38,692 nucleotides of DNA, from positions 1-38,692 of the forward strand of contig CANQVD010000037.1 of NCBI GenBank assembly GCA_947627215.1. The letters are read 5' to 3'. Shown here piece by piece: positions 26,189 through 35,668 of the stretch. Numbering within the stretch: position 1 is the first letter of the stretch; each line of letters opens with the position of its first letter. The translations under genes were made by a program, and so were the position numbers. The notes below the pieces were generated by a model. That model did no database searches and was not told the origin of the DNA. It was given only the letters and a program-made list of their open reading frames with translations. This stretch comes from an uncultured Eisenbergiella sp. GTDB taxonomy: Bacteria; Bacillota; Clostridia; Lachnospirales; Lachnospiraceae.

Positions 26189-26224
26189 CGTATGCATGCG
26201 TATACGCATGCGCATATGCACATG
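26189..26224. repeat. 36-nt alternating purine-pyrimidine tract with an 18-bp palindrome
   Basis: Every base from 26189 to 26224 alternates pyrimidine and purine. Inside it, GCATGCGTATACGCATGC (26194-26211) is a perfect palindrome. Such tracts are prone to Z-DNA and cruciform formation under negative supercoiling. It lies between the mannosidase terminator and the clpB promoter. Confidence 0.85.
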
Positions 26225-26230
26225 GGACAT

Positions 26231-26283
26231 CCCGACATAAAAATCCCCCCGTGCTTCCGCATCCGGGGGGATTTTTTATCGGG
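26231..26283. terminator. Strong, near-symmetrical terminator after the alpha-mannosidase gene
   Basis: The core stem AAAAATCCCCCCG/CGGGGGGATTTTT (26239-26276) is perfect; flanking CCCGA and TCGGG extend it. On the minus strand the stem is followed by TTTTTATG, on the plus strand by TTTTTTATC, so it could stop polymerase from either side. Confidence 0.85.
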
Positions 26284-26296
26284 AACCGCTTCGCTT

Positions 26297-29200
26297 TTAT
26301 CTGCGGATCCGCACCGTTTTGATCTCAAACGCGCCGAAGGGCAGCACGAAAGCATCTTCCTGCTCTAGAGGGATCTCTTCCAGAACGTTCTCCATCATAT
26401 CGCACAGCGCCGCGCTCTTCATGCCCAGTCCGCAGGTGATCTTCGCGCAGCAGGACGCCTTTTTGGACTCATAGAGCCGCAGGATCACATCGCCGCTGCC
26501 GTCCTCCGCGGGCTTCATAGTATCCAGGATCACATTTGTCGCATCGACGGACAGAACACTTCCCACATCCGCTCTGCCGGCTGTAACGGCAGGCTTTACG
26601 TTCAGTGCATAGCCCTGGCGCACCACATCGCTGTCCGCGAAGCTGCCGTCCCATGCGGTAAAGGCATAGGTGAACGTATGGACGCGGTTGTCCGCCCGCA
26701 TCTCCGGACAGGCTGCCGCCCGCAGAAGCGTCAGCTCCAGCGCGTTTCCGTTCATGCTGATGCCGTATTTGCAGTCGTTGAGCACCGCTGCGCCGTGAGA
26801 AGCGTCGCAGAGCGCGCTGTAGCGGTGATTGCAAACCTCAAAGCGGTCCTTATCGTAGGCTTTTGACCGATGGGTGGGGCGTTCCACATAGCCGAACTGC
26901 ATTTCATTGATGCCGTTCTCCGCGTGTACCGTCACCGGGAAGCTGACCTTCAGCAGCCGGTGCAGCTCCTTCCAGTCCACCTGTGTCGCAAATTCCAGCC
27001 GATCGCTGTCCGCGGCCAGCGTGATCCGCTGGACCAGATCGGAATTGCTGATCCGGCCGCGCAGAATCAGAACGCCTTCCAGACCGTCCGCACAGGCGGT
27101 CACGGATGCATCCGTCAGCGCCTCGATCTCCTGCTCGATATAATTGGAATCGATGTCCCAGGCATCGAACAGCCGGGGCACATCCTTGTACAGCCGGAAG
27201 CGGTTCATCACATCCGCCGCGAATTCCCGGCCGGAGTCCCTGCGGACAAAGGAGACTACCTCTCCCTTCCGGTTGATCTTCGCCCTCACCAGCCTGTTTT
27301 CCATCACGAAGCCGTCCGCCGTCTCGGTCACCGTCACCGCGGGAACCGCCGACGGCACATTCCCGGCAGGCACGAGAGAAACCGTCCCGCAGGCAGGCAG
27401 CCGTACCAGCGCCTTTACGCGGCCCTCCGCCGTCTGGACCGGCACCGGCTCGCCGGACGCCGTGCACGCGCCCTTCGCAAACCGCTCCGACAGCTCCACC
27501 AGCGCGGTACGGGGGAAGCTCAGGGAGTTCCAGACCGTAACGGCCTGCGCATCCGCGCTTTCCGTCAGCGCCGCATACGCCCTCTCCTTCATCGCCCCGA
27601 TGCCCTCCAGCATCTCATGGAAAGCCTCTTCCGCTTCCACATAGACCCTGGCGATGCTGGAACCGGGCAGCATATCGTGGAACTGATGCAAAAGCAGCCG
27701 TTTCCAGAGGGCGTCCGCCTCCGCTTTGTCATAGTCCATGCCCTTCCCGACGGCCAGGCTGCTCCAGAATTCCATTTCCCGCAGGGAAAGCTCACAGCGG
27801 CGGTTGTTCTGCTTGACCATGGCCTGAGAGGTATAGGTCCCCCGGTGCGCGCTGAAATACAGCTCGCCCACGTAGGTGTTGACGGGGCCGCCCAGCTTTT
27901 CCATATCCTCAAAGAACTCCACAGGGCCGGCCAGTTTCACCTTCACGCCGCCCTCCAGATCCGCCTGGCGTCTGGCATATTCCACATAATCCCGGCACGG
28001 GCCGCCGCCGCCGTCCCCGTAGCCGTAGGGCAAAAGAAACGCTTCCAGATCCCGCACCTGCGTCCGTTCCTGCCAGGTCTCATTGATCTCCTTCGGATCT
28101 GTGCGGTAGGTATAGCTGGTAGGCAGGAAGGAAACGATCTGCGATCCGTCCATGCCCTGCCAGTTGAAATAGTGATAGGGGAACCGATCCCCCTCATTGT
28201 AGGACCAAAAAATCTTCTGGGTCACCAGATACTTCACGCCGAAGCCCTTCAGGATCTGGGGCAGCGCCGCCGTATAGCCGAAGGTATCCGGCAGCCACAT
28301 GACCTGGCTGTCCACGCCCAGTTCTTCCTTATAATAACGTTTGCCGAACAGGAGCTGACGCACCAGCGCCTCTCCTCCGGCCATATTGGTATCGGGCTCC
28401 ACCCACATGGCGCCCTCCGCGATCCACTGCCCCCTCTTTATAGCCTCCTTGATGCGCGCGTACAGCTCCGGATAATATTCCCGGCACATCTCATAGGCCG
28501 CGGGCTGGCTCTGCAGATATTTATAGTCCGGGTACTGCTCCATCAGACGAAGCTGGGCCGCAAAGGTGCGTGCCGTCTTGCGGTGCGTCTCCGCCGCAGG
28601 CCACAGCCAGACCAGATCCAGGTGGGAATTGCCGATGGCGTAAAAGGTGGGCATCGTAGAGCCGTTGCACGCCTCCAGCGCGGGCCGGACCGCCTCTCTC
28701 GCCTCGCGGTAGGAAGCGATGCGCGCCTCCCTGGGCTGCTCGAAATCCACGGTCAGCGTGAACTTCTCCAGCGCCTCTGCGAGCTTCACGGCGCGCAGAG
28801 AGGTCTTGTCCACCACCTCCAGCAGACGCCCCAGCGTCATCACGTCCATGTAAAGCTGATAGGCGTCCTCGTTCCAGACGCCGTAGGTGCACCTTCCCAG
28901 CACCCTTCTGGCTCCCTCCGGCAGAGGATCCTGATAGGCTCCCGGCAAAACCGGGCCGGTGGCGCAGCCGCCGTTTGGCGCTTCCGGGATATAGTGCCCC
29001 GCATAAACCTCCATCAGGATATCGAACCGCTCTCCGCCCCTGGCGCAGAGTGTCAGCGCATTGTCCTCCACATAATGATGAGGCTCGCTCACCCACATGG
29101 CACGGTAAGTGCCGAACGCCCTGCCGTTGATGAAAAGCGTGGACTCCCCGCCCGGATTCAGATCCATGACGATCCGCTGGCCCTTCGCCGCCTCCGGCAG

Positions 29201-29422
29201 CACCACGCTGCCCTTCATCCAGCAGTACTCCCAGGTATGGCCCCACGTGAAGCCCTGTTCCACCGGCACGAAGGGCCCCTTGGCCGCTTCCTCCGGGGAA
29301 ATGTGGTCCATGGTGCAGAACGCCTCCCACGAAATTTCGCCCATGGGCTCATAAAAATCATCCTTCAGCGTGCGGACCCAATGCTCGATCCGCCCCTTCC
29401 ATTCCGAATGCATTACCTTCAT
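26297..29422 (-). CDS. Alpha-mannosidase, glycoside hydrolase family 38
   Basis: The 1041-residue protein has the GH38 zinc motif HLD (His267-Asp269, in GNSHLDLVWLWP), the retaining nucleophile Asp379 in MWLPDTFGY, and a further active-site block WVEPDTNMAGGE (340-351). An N-terminal beta-rich domain of about 250 residues and a long C-terminal beta-sandwich complete the bacterial cytosolic architecture. It should remove alpha-linked mannose from imported oligosaccharides; no signal peptide is present. The ATG at 29422 has AGGAG 7 nt upstream; a start 7 codons earlier is less well placed. It is a single-gene unit with its own promoter and terminator, with no sugar transporter next to it. Confidence 0.94.
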   Translation of the reverse strand: MKVMHSEWKGRIEHWVRTLKDDFYEPMGEISWEAFCTMDHISPEEAAKGPFVPVEQGFTWGHTWEYCWMKGSVVLPEAAKGQRIVMDLNPGGESTLFINGRAFGTYRAMWVSEPHHYVEDNALTLCARGGERFDILMEVYAGHYIPEAPNGGCATGPVLPGAYQDPLPEGARRVLGRCTYGVWNEDAYQLYMDVMTLGRLLEVVDKTSLRAVKLAEALEKFTLTVDFEQPREARIASYREAREAVRPALEACNGSTMPTFYAIGNSHLDLVWLWPAAETHRKTARTFAAQLRLMEQYPDYKYLQSQPAAYEMCREYYPELYARIKEAIKRGQWIAEGAMWVEPDTNMAGGEALVRQLLFGKRYYKEELGVDSQVMWLPDTFGYTAALPQILKGFGVKYLVTQKIFWSYNEGDRFPYHYFNWQGMDGSQIVSFLPTSYTYRTDPKEINETWQERTQVRDLEAFLLPYGYGDGGGGPCRDYVEYARRQADLEGGVKVKLAGPVEFFEDMEKLGGPVNTYVGELYFSAHRGTYTSQAMVKQNNRRCELSLREMEFWSSLAVGKGMDYDKAEADALWKRLLLHQFHDMLPGSSIARVYVEAEEAFHEMLEGIGAMKERAYAALTESADAQAVTVWNSLSFPRTALVELSERFAKGACTASGEPVPVQTAEGRVKALVRLPACGTVSLVPAGNVPSAVPAVTVTETADGFVMENRLVRAKINRKGEVVSFVRRDSGREFAADVMNRFRLYKDVPRLFDAWDIDSNYIEQEIEALTDASVTACADGLEGVLILRGRISNSDLVQRITLAADSDRLEFATQVDWKELHRLLKVSFPVTVHAENGINEMQFGYVERPTHRSKAYDKDRFEVCNHRYSALCDASHGAAVLNDCKYGISMNGNALELTLLRAAACPEMRADNRVHTFTYAFTAWDGSFADSDVVRQGYALNVKPAVTAGRADVGSVLSVDATNVILDTMKPAEDGSGDVILRLYESKKASCCAKITCGLGMKSAALCDMMENVLEEIPLEQEDAFVLPFGAFEIKTVRIRR

Positions 29423-29514
29423 GCAAAATCTCCTCTCTGTCATCTTCTCGCCACGCTGAAACCGTTCCCGAACGGCCCTCGTTCCGGTTCCGGCCGAATC
29501 GGGTATGTATCTCC

Positions 29515-29543
29515 AATATATGAAAAGCCCGTCTAAATGTCAA
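29515..29543 (-). promoter_or_regulatory. Promoter of the alpha-mannosidase gene
   Basis: TTGACA (29538-29543) and TATATT (29515-29520) have a 17-nt spacer on the minus strand. The leader is about 85 nt and contains a CCGAACGG/CCGTTCCG-like inverted repeat near 29465-29480 that may fold. No catabolite-control (cre) site was recognised with confidence. Confidence 0.72.
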
Positions 29544-29554
29544 CATGGTTTCTG

Positions 29555-29583
29555 AAAAAAAAGAGGCGGCAAGCTGCCGCCTC
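29555..29583 (-). terminator. Intrinsic terminator of ftsZ
   Basis: GAGGCGGCA/TGCCGCCTC (29563-29583) forms a perfect 9-bp stem with a 3-nt loop, followed on the minus strand by eight T residues (29555-29562). It lies 85 nt after the ftsZ stop; the stretch between has only weak structure and no ORF. Confidence 0.92.
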
Positions 29584-29667
29584 AGATCAGTTGCAGATTC
29601 TGTTTTCGTCCTCGGGCCGCTTCTCCTCGCGGATCAGCTTCTCCGAAGGCTCATACCCCCTGCGGGG

Positions 29668-30909
<1,242 letters not shown>

Positions 30910-30947
30910 GGGTGTTTCCTCCTTTAACTCACATCACTACCTTATTT

Positions 30948-30976
30948 ATCATATAATCATTTTCTCAAATGCGCAA
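30948..30976 (-). promoter_or_regulatory. ftsZ: Promoter of ftsZ
   Basis: TTGCGC (30971-30976) and TATGAT (30948-30953) are separated by 17 nt on the minus strand, with an A/T-rich stretch upstream (about 30980-31018). The rest of the gap to cinA (31019-31136) is GC-rich with small inverted repeats and no ORF. Confidence 0.65.
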
Positions 30977-31136
30977 CCTCTTTTTTCAAAAAAATGTTCA
31001 TAATTTCATTGTTTTTTCACCGCTCGCACAGCCGGGCTCCGGCAGGTTTTCGGCCCGGACACAGCCGCGGACAGCACGTCCGGTTTGTGCACAAAAGCCC
31101 TGCGGACGGTATGCCGGACATCCGGCCGGCCGCGTA

Positions 31137-32471
31137 TCATGGGGACGCCGTCTCCTCCTTTGCCGCCAGCCGCTCCAGCATACACTGACGCGCCAGCGTC
31201 AGCGCCGCGCTCACCGCGGACTCACGGACAATGGCCCGGTTCCCGTTGAATCGGTATTCCCGGACCGTCACATGCTGCTGTACGCTGCAGCCGATATAAA
31301 CCAGCCCCACCGGTTTTTCCGCCGTACCGCCGCCGGGTCCCGCGATCCCTGTGACGGAAACCGCCACCTCCGTTTTCGCCGCGCCGGCTGCGCCCTGCGC
31401 CATCTCCAGGGCCGTCTCCTGGCTCACCGCCCCGAAGCGCTGCAGCGTCTTCTTTTTCACACCGAGAAATTTCCGTTTCGCCTTGTTGGAATATGTGATG
31501 AAACCGCCCTTATATACCTCCGACACCCCGGGCACCGCCGTCATGCGCGCGCCGAGCATGCCGCCCGTACAGGATTCCGCCGTGGAAAGCTTCCAGCCGT
31601 TTTCCCGCAAAAGGCCGGCCACCGCTTCCTCCAGCGTCACATCGGGATCCGTGGTATAGACCCGGTCACCGAACTTCTCCTCAAGCGCCTCCACCACGGG
31701 GGCCACCATTCCGGCCGCCTCCTCCTCATCCCGCGCCCTGGCCGTCACCCGCAGATGTACCTCGCCGATCTTGGCATAAGGGGCCACCGTCGGATTGGAC
31801 TGCCCGTCGATCAGCTCCCGGACCATGGAGGCCACCTTGCTTTCCCCCATGCCGCAGATCTTCACTGTCCGCGAATAGATGAGCCCCGGGCTCTGCTTCT
31901 CCAGATAAGGCCGGACGCTGCCCTCAAACATGGGGCAAAGCTCCACCGGCGGTCCCGGGAGCAGAACGACTGTCTTCCCCTCCCTGTGCATGATCAGGCC
32001 GGGGGCCGTCCCGTTTTCATTGTCCAGCACCAAAGCGCCCTGCGGCACCAGCGCCTGTTTTTTGTTGTTCTCCGTCATCTCCAGCCCGCGGCTCTCAAAA
32101 AACCGTTCGATCCGCTCCAGGCTGTGGGCATCCATGACCAGCGGCATTCCCATCAGCGCCGCGGCCGTCTCCTTCGTCAGGTCGTCGGACGTGGGCCCCA
32201 GCCCGCCGGAGAGGATCACGATATCCGACCGCTCCAGCGCCTGGGCAAGGGTACTGCGCAGTCTCTGCGCATTATCTCCCACCACGCTCTGATAAAAGCA
32301 GGACAGTCCCAGCGCGGCACACTGCCTGGAAAGATACGCGGCATTGGTATTCACGATATCTCCCAGCAGAAGCTCCGTTCCCACCGAGATCAGCTCCACG
32401 ACCGGCACGTTTGCCTTTTCCTGCGTTTTCCGGCCGGTCATTCCGAAAACGCCCTTCCACCGTTCCTTCAT
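31137..32471 (-). CDS. cinA: CinA: NMN amidohydrolase / ADP-ribose pyrophosphatase family protein
   Basis: The 444-residue protein has the N-terminal MoCF-like domain (VVELISVGTELLLGDIVNTNAAYLS, ILSGGLGPTSDDLTKE) and the C-terminal PncC-type domain (LSTAESCTGGMLGARMTAVPGVSEVYKGGFITYSN, SVTGIAGPGGGTAEKPVGLV). The C-terminal domain deamidates nicotinamide mononucleotide in NAD recycling; CinA also has a link with competence and RecA in Firmicutes. It starts 6 nt after pgsA with GAGG upstream, which leaves about 20 extra residues before the usual family start. It is the last gene of the yicC operon. Confidence 0.95.
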   Translation of the reverse strand: MKERWKGVFGMTGRKTQEKANVPVVELISVGTELLLGDIVNTNAAYLSRQCAALGLSCFYQSVVGDNAQRLRSTLAQALERSDIVILSGGLGPTSDDLTKETAAALMGMPLVMDAHSLERIERFFESRGLEMTENNKKQALVPQGALVLDNENGTAPGLIMHREGKTVVLLPGPPVELCPMFEGSVRPYLEKQSPGLIYSRTVKICGMGESKVASMVRELIDGQSNPTVAPYAKIGEVHLRVTARARDEEEAAGMVAPVVEALEEKFGDRVYTTDPDVTLEEAVAGLLRENGWKLSTAESCTGGMLGARMTAVPGVSEVYKGGFITYSNKAKRKFLGVKKKTLQRFGAVSQETALEMAQGAAGAAKTEVAVSVTGIAGPGGGTAEKPVGLVYIGCSVQQHVTVREYRFNGNRAIVRESAVSAALTLARQCMLERLAAKEETASP

Positions 32472-32477
32472 CTGTCC

Positions 32478-33014
32478 TCAATGCTGTTCGGCCAGCACAT
32501 CCCTGTTTTTCACAATATAATCGACGAGTGACACAACCGTCAGAACGACCGCGATCCACATCACGATCTGCGTCAGCAGCCAAAGCGGCGCAAGATCCGC
32601 GATCATCAGGCAGATCATGATCATCTGAAAGGTCGTTTTGAATTTCCCCCAGTAGCTCGCCGCGATCACTCTCCCGTTATCCGAAGCGATCAGCCGGAAG
32701 CCGCTGATGATGAACTCTCTGCTGATAATGACGACAACGATCCAGGCGGCCAGCTTCCCCGTCCCCACCAGACAGATCAGCGCGGCGCATACCAGCAGCT
32801 TATCCGCCAAGGGATCCATAAACTTTCCGAAGTTCGTGATCAGATGATATTTGCGCGCGATATGACCGTCCAGCAGATCGGTCAGGCTGGCGACGATGAA
32901 AATGGCAAGGGCGATCCACTTCGACGCGCCCTGCACGGGATCCGCCAGCATGAAAAACACAAAAAAGGGGATCATGATCACCCGCGCTGTGGTGAGTTTA
33001 TTCGGTAAATTCAT
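32478..33014 (-). CDS. pgsA: CDP-diacylglycerol-glycerol-3-phosphate 3-phosphatidyltransferase
   Basis: PgsA makes phosphatidylglycerol phosphate, the committed step to phosphatidylglycerol. The 178-residue membrane protein has the full CDP-alcohol phosphotransferase motif DG-x2-AR-x8-G-x3-D-x3-D in DLLDGHIARKYHLITNFGKFMDPLADK and the family start MNLPNKLTTARV. About five membrane segments are visible. Its start lies 17 nt inside the end of rimO, so translation is probably coupled. Confidence 0.97.
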   Translation of the reverse strand: MNLPNKLTTARVIMIPFFVFFMLADPVQGASKWIALAIFIVASLTDLLDGHIARKYHLITNFGKFMDPLADKLLVCAALICLVGTGKLAAWIVVVIISREFIISGFRLIASDNGRVIAASYWGKFKTTFQMIMICLMIADLAPLWLLTQIVMWIAVVLTVVSLVDYIVKNRDVLAEQH

Positions 33015-34335
33015 CTTCCAATTCTCCTGTCAGATCGTATTCATGGGAGCCGGTGATCCTGACCTGCACGAAATCGCCCGTGTTCAGCTCCCGTCCGCTG
33101 TCAAGGAACAGATAGCCGTCCACATCCGGCGCGTCGCGCCAGGTCCTGGCGACATAGACGTTTTCCTCTGCCAGCTTTCCCTCCACCATGGCGGTCACTG
33201 TTCTGCCCACCATAGCCGCCTCTTTTTCAAAAGCGATCTCCTGCTGCAGCTCCATCAGCGCATCCCGCCGTTCTTCCTTCGTCTCCTCCGGTATCTGTCC
33301 GGACATCCCGGCCGCCGGCGTATCCTCCTCCTGTGAATAGGGGAACACTCCCAGCCGGTCGAACTCCATCTCGTCCACAAAGTCCATCAGCTCCCCGAAG
33401 TCCTCCTCCGACTCGCCGGGGAAGCCGGTGATGAAGGTGGTGCGCAGACAGATGTCCGGGATCCTCTCCCGGATCCGCCGGATGCGCTCCCGGATTTCCT
33501 CCTGTCTGGTGAGCCGGCCCATTTTCTTCAGGATCGCGTCCGAAGCGTGCTGGATGGGGATATCCAGATAATGACAGATCTTGTGTTCCTCCCGGATCGT
33601 TTCGATCAGCTCGTCCGTGATCTCCTCCGGGTAGCAGTAGAGGAGCCGGATCCAGACGATTCCCTCCACCTTCGCCAGGCCCCTGAGCAGCTCGGGCAGC
33701 ATCTTCTTCCCGTACAGATCAATGCCGTAAAGGGTCGTTTCCTGAGCCACCAGGATCAGCTCCTTCACGCCGCCCTCCGCCAGGGTCTCCGCTTCTCTGA
33801 CGAGCGCCTCCATCGGAACGGAGCGGTAACGGCCCCGCACCCTCGGGATCACGCAGTAAGTACAGCGCTTATCGCAGCCCTCCGCGATCTTGAGATAGGC
33901 GAAATGCCCTCCCGTGGTCACGCTTCTGGGCGTATCGTATATGCAGGGACGGTTGATGTCGAAAAACGCATTTTGCGCATTCCCTGCCAGCACGCTCTCC
34001 AGCACCTCGATGATTCTGTCGATGGCGGAGGTGCCCACCACGGCGTCCACTTCCGGGATCTGCGTCCGGATCTCCCCGCTGTAGCGCTGGGCCAGGCAGC
34101 CGCAGACGATCAGCGCCCGCAGTCGGCCCTCCGTCCTGTCCCGCGCAAAATCCAGTATCGTATTGATGCTCTCCTCCTTGGCGTCCCCGATGAAGCAGCA
34201 ACTGTTGATGATCACGGCGTCCGCTTCCTCTCTGTCGCCGGTGAAGTCATACCCTTTCTTCCCCAGGAGACCGAGCATCCGCTCCGAATCCACCAGATTC
34301 TTGTCGCATCCCAATGATATGAACAAAATCCGCAT
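32998..34335 (-). CDS. rimO: Ribosomal protein S12 methylthiotransferase RimO
   Basis: RimO adds a methylthio group to an aspartate of ribosomal protein S12. The 445-residue protein has the N-terminal UPF0004 domain (ILFISLGCDKNLVDSERMLG, VIINSCCFIGDAKEES), the radical-SAM CxxxCxxC in GCDKRCTYCVIPRVRGRYRS and a C-terminal TRAM domain (from about residue 375). The three N-terminal cysteines of the second 4Fe-4S cluster are present. I prefer the ATG at 34335, 9 nt after GGAG, over the GTG one codon earlier. Confidence 0.96.
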   Translation of the reverse strand: MRILFISLGCDKNLVDSERMLGLLGKKGYDFTGDREEADAVIINSCCFIGDAKEESINTILDFARDRTEGRLRALIVCGCLAQRYSGEIRTQIPEVDAVVGTSAIDRIIEVLESVLAGNAQNAFFDINRPCIYDTPRSVTTGGHFAYLKIAEGCDKRCTYCVIPRVRGRYRSVPMEALVREAETLAEGGVKELILVAQETTLYGIDLYGKKMLPELLRGLAKVEGIVWIRLLYCYPEEITDELIETIREEHKICHYLDIPIQHASDAILKKMGRLTRQEEIRERIRRIRERIPDICLRTTFITGFPGESEEDFGELMDFVDEMEFDRLGVFPYSQEEDTPAAGMSGQIPEETKEERRDALMELQQEIAFEKEAAMVGRTVTAMVEGKLAEENVYVARTWRDAPDVDGYLFLDSGRELNTGDFVQVRITGSHEYDLTGELEDEFTE

Positions 34336-34359
34336 CACACGTTTCTCCAGAGGACAGAA

Positions 34360-34387
34360 AACATACTGGACGACGGTCCGGTATGTT
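34360..34387 (-). other. Imperfect 11-bp hairpin between rpoZ and rimO
   Basis: AACATAC-x-GGAC and GTCC-x-GTATGTT pair around a GACG loop with one internal mismatch; a second stem (GCAGGG/CCCTGC, about 34399-34414) lies on the rpoZ side. On the minus strand TTTTCTGTCC overlaps and follows the first stem. The pair could weaken read-through into rimO or be an RNA processing site; the T-run is too short for a firm terminator call. Confidence 0.45.
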
Positions 34388-34419
34388 CCCTCTCCCGCAG
34401 GGATGCCCCTGCATCCTGT

Positions 34420-34668
34420 TTATTCTTCTTCGGTCTCGTCGTCCCCCAGGATCTTGATCTTGCCCTGCCGCAGCTCTTCCACCGCGAGGGACAGCGGCTT
34501 TTCCCCGCCCTTCGCGCGGATCAGCGGCTCATGCCCCGCAATGATCTGTCTGGCCCGTTTGGAGGTCGCCATCACGATCGAATAACGGCTGTTGACGATC
34601 TTCTCCTCCCCGGGCTCCACATCGCTGTTCACCACTTTCATCAGATCAGAATAAGACGGATGTAACAT
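34420..34668 (-). CDS. rpoZ: DNA-directed RNA polymerase omega subunit
   Basis: The 82-residue product reads MLHPSYSDLMKVVNSDVEPG, then NSRYSIVMATSKRARQII and the conserved KPLSLAVEELRQGKI, the omega pattern. Omega helps assemble RNA polymerase and stabilises beta-prime. The ATG shares a base with the gmk stop (TAATG), with AAAGGAG 7 nt upstream. A longer in-frame reading back to 34785 lies inside gmk and is rejected. The gmk-rpoZ pair is a common order. Confidence 0.95.
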   Translation of the reverse strand: MLHPSYSDLMKVVNSDVEPGEEKIVNSRYSIVMATSKRARQIIAGHEPLIRAKGGEKPLSLAVEELRQGKIKILGDDETEEE

Positions 34669-35303
34669 TATGCTTCTCCTTTCGCCAGCTTTTTCAGCTC
34701 TTCCCGCATTTCCTCTATAAATTCCGCCCTGCAGGCGGGACGCTGATGCGCCGCCTGAATCAGGGCGTGCATCTGCGCCGTACATTCCTCCAGGTCGTCG
34801 TTGATCACGATATAATCGTACTGCTCGATCCCTTCCGCTTCCTGCGCCGCACGGCGCAGACGGCGTTCGATCGTCTCCGCAGACTCCGTTCCGCGCATGG
34901 CCAGCCGCCTTTTCAACTCCTCCAGAGTGGGCGGCATCACGAACAGCAGCAGCACGTCCGGAAACTGTTCCCGCACCTTCAGGGCGCCCTGAATCTCGAT
35001 CTCCAGGATCACATCCCTGCCGCGCTCCAACTGCTCCGTCACCCAGGCCTTCGGCGTCCCGTAATAGTTCCCGCAGTAGCAGGCATATTCTACCAGCCCG
35101 CCCGCCTCAATCGTCCGCTCAAAGGTTTCCCGGTCCACAAAAAAATAGGAAACGCCCTCCTCCTCGTCCGGCCTCATGGGTCTGGTGGTCATGGAAACGG
35201 ACAGCGCGTAACCGTCATACGACGACACCAGGCGCTTCATCAGCGTTCCCTTGCCCGCGCCGGAAAACCCGGATACCACCACCAGAATGCCCTTATCCTT
35301 CAT
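34668..35303 (-). CDS. gmk: Guanylate kinase
   Basis: It phosphorylates GMP to GDP with ATP. The 211-residue protein has the P-loop VVSGFSGAGKGTLMKRLV near the N-terminus, the GMP-binding block SVSMTTRPMRPDEEEGVSYFFVDRETFE, GNYYGTPKAWV and the lid region with MRGTESAETIERRL. All catalytic residues expected for the family are present. Its start overlaps remA by 11 nt and its stop overlaps rpoZ by 1 nt. Confidence 0.97.
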   Translation of the reverse strand: MKDKGILVVVSGFSGAGKGTLMKRLVSSYDGYALSVSMTTRPMRPDEEEGVSYFFVDRETFERTIEAGGLVEYACYCGNYYGTPKAWVTEQLERGRDVILEIEIQGALKVREQFPDVLLLFVMPPTLEELKRRLAMRGTESAETIERRLRRAAQEAEGIEQYDYIVINDDLEECTAQMHALIQAAHQRPACRAEFIEEMREELKKLAKGEA

Positions 35304-35604
35304 CCGTTTCCTCCTTCTTCGCCGCTCCGGCTTCCTCCTTCTCCGCCGCGAACGCCCTGTCCTCTCTGGCCTGCTGCGTCCGGGCGCAGATCGTCTCTGG
35401 CAGAAGCGCGGATAAAATGAGCTGGCTGTTTTCCATCACCAGCACCGCCTTGGTGCGGCGTCCCTGCGTGGCGTCCACCGCCGTTCCGGCTTCCCTGGCC
35501 CGCTGAACCAGCCGCTTGACGGGGGCCGATTCCGGACTCACCACCGCGATGATCTTATCCATATTTACGACGTTTCCAAAACCGATATGAATGAACTGGC
35601 TCAA
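35293..35604 (-). CDS. remA: RemA/DUF370 regulator of extracellular matrix
   Basis: The 103-residue product starts MSQFIHIGFGNVVNMDKIIAVVSPESAPVKRLVQRARE and continues with DATQGRRTKAVLVMENSQLILSALLPETI, the RemA signature. In Bacillus subtilis RemA is a DNA-binding activator of biofilm matrix and osmoprotection genes. The start codon is TTG at 35604 with GGAGG 5 nt upstream. The C-terminal 25 residues are an extra charged tail. It sits between yicC and gmk, the usual Firmicute position. Confidence 0.93.
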   Translation of the reverse strand: MSQFIHIGFGNVVNMDKIIAVVSPESAPVKRLVQRAREAGTAVDATQGRRTKAVLVMENSQLILSALLPETICARTQQAREDRAFAAEKEEAGAAKKEETDEG

Positions 35605-35668
35605 CGAAACCTCCGTGCGGCACGGATGCCGCTCTCACTGTACGGCGCGGGACCGCATCCGTTTTCTT

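Noticed and set aside
26870-29536. 888-residue plus-strand ORF opposite the alpha-mannosidase gene
   Set aside because: Antisense shadow in GC-rich DNA with no recognisable motif; the GH38 gene on the minus strand is complete.
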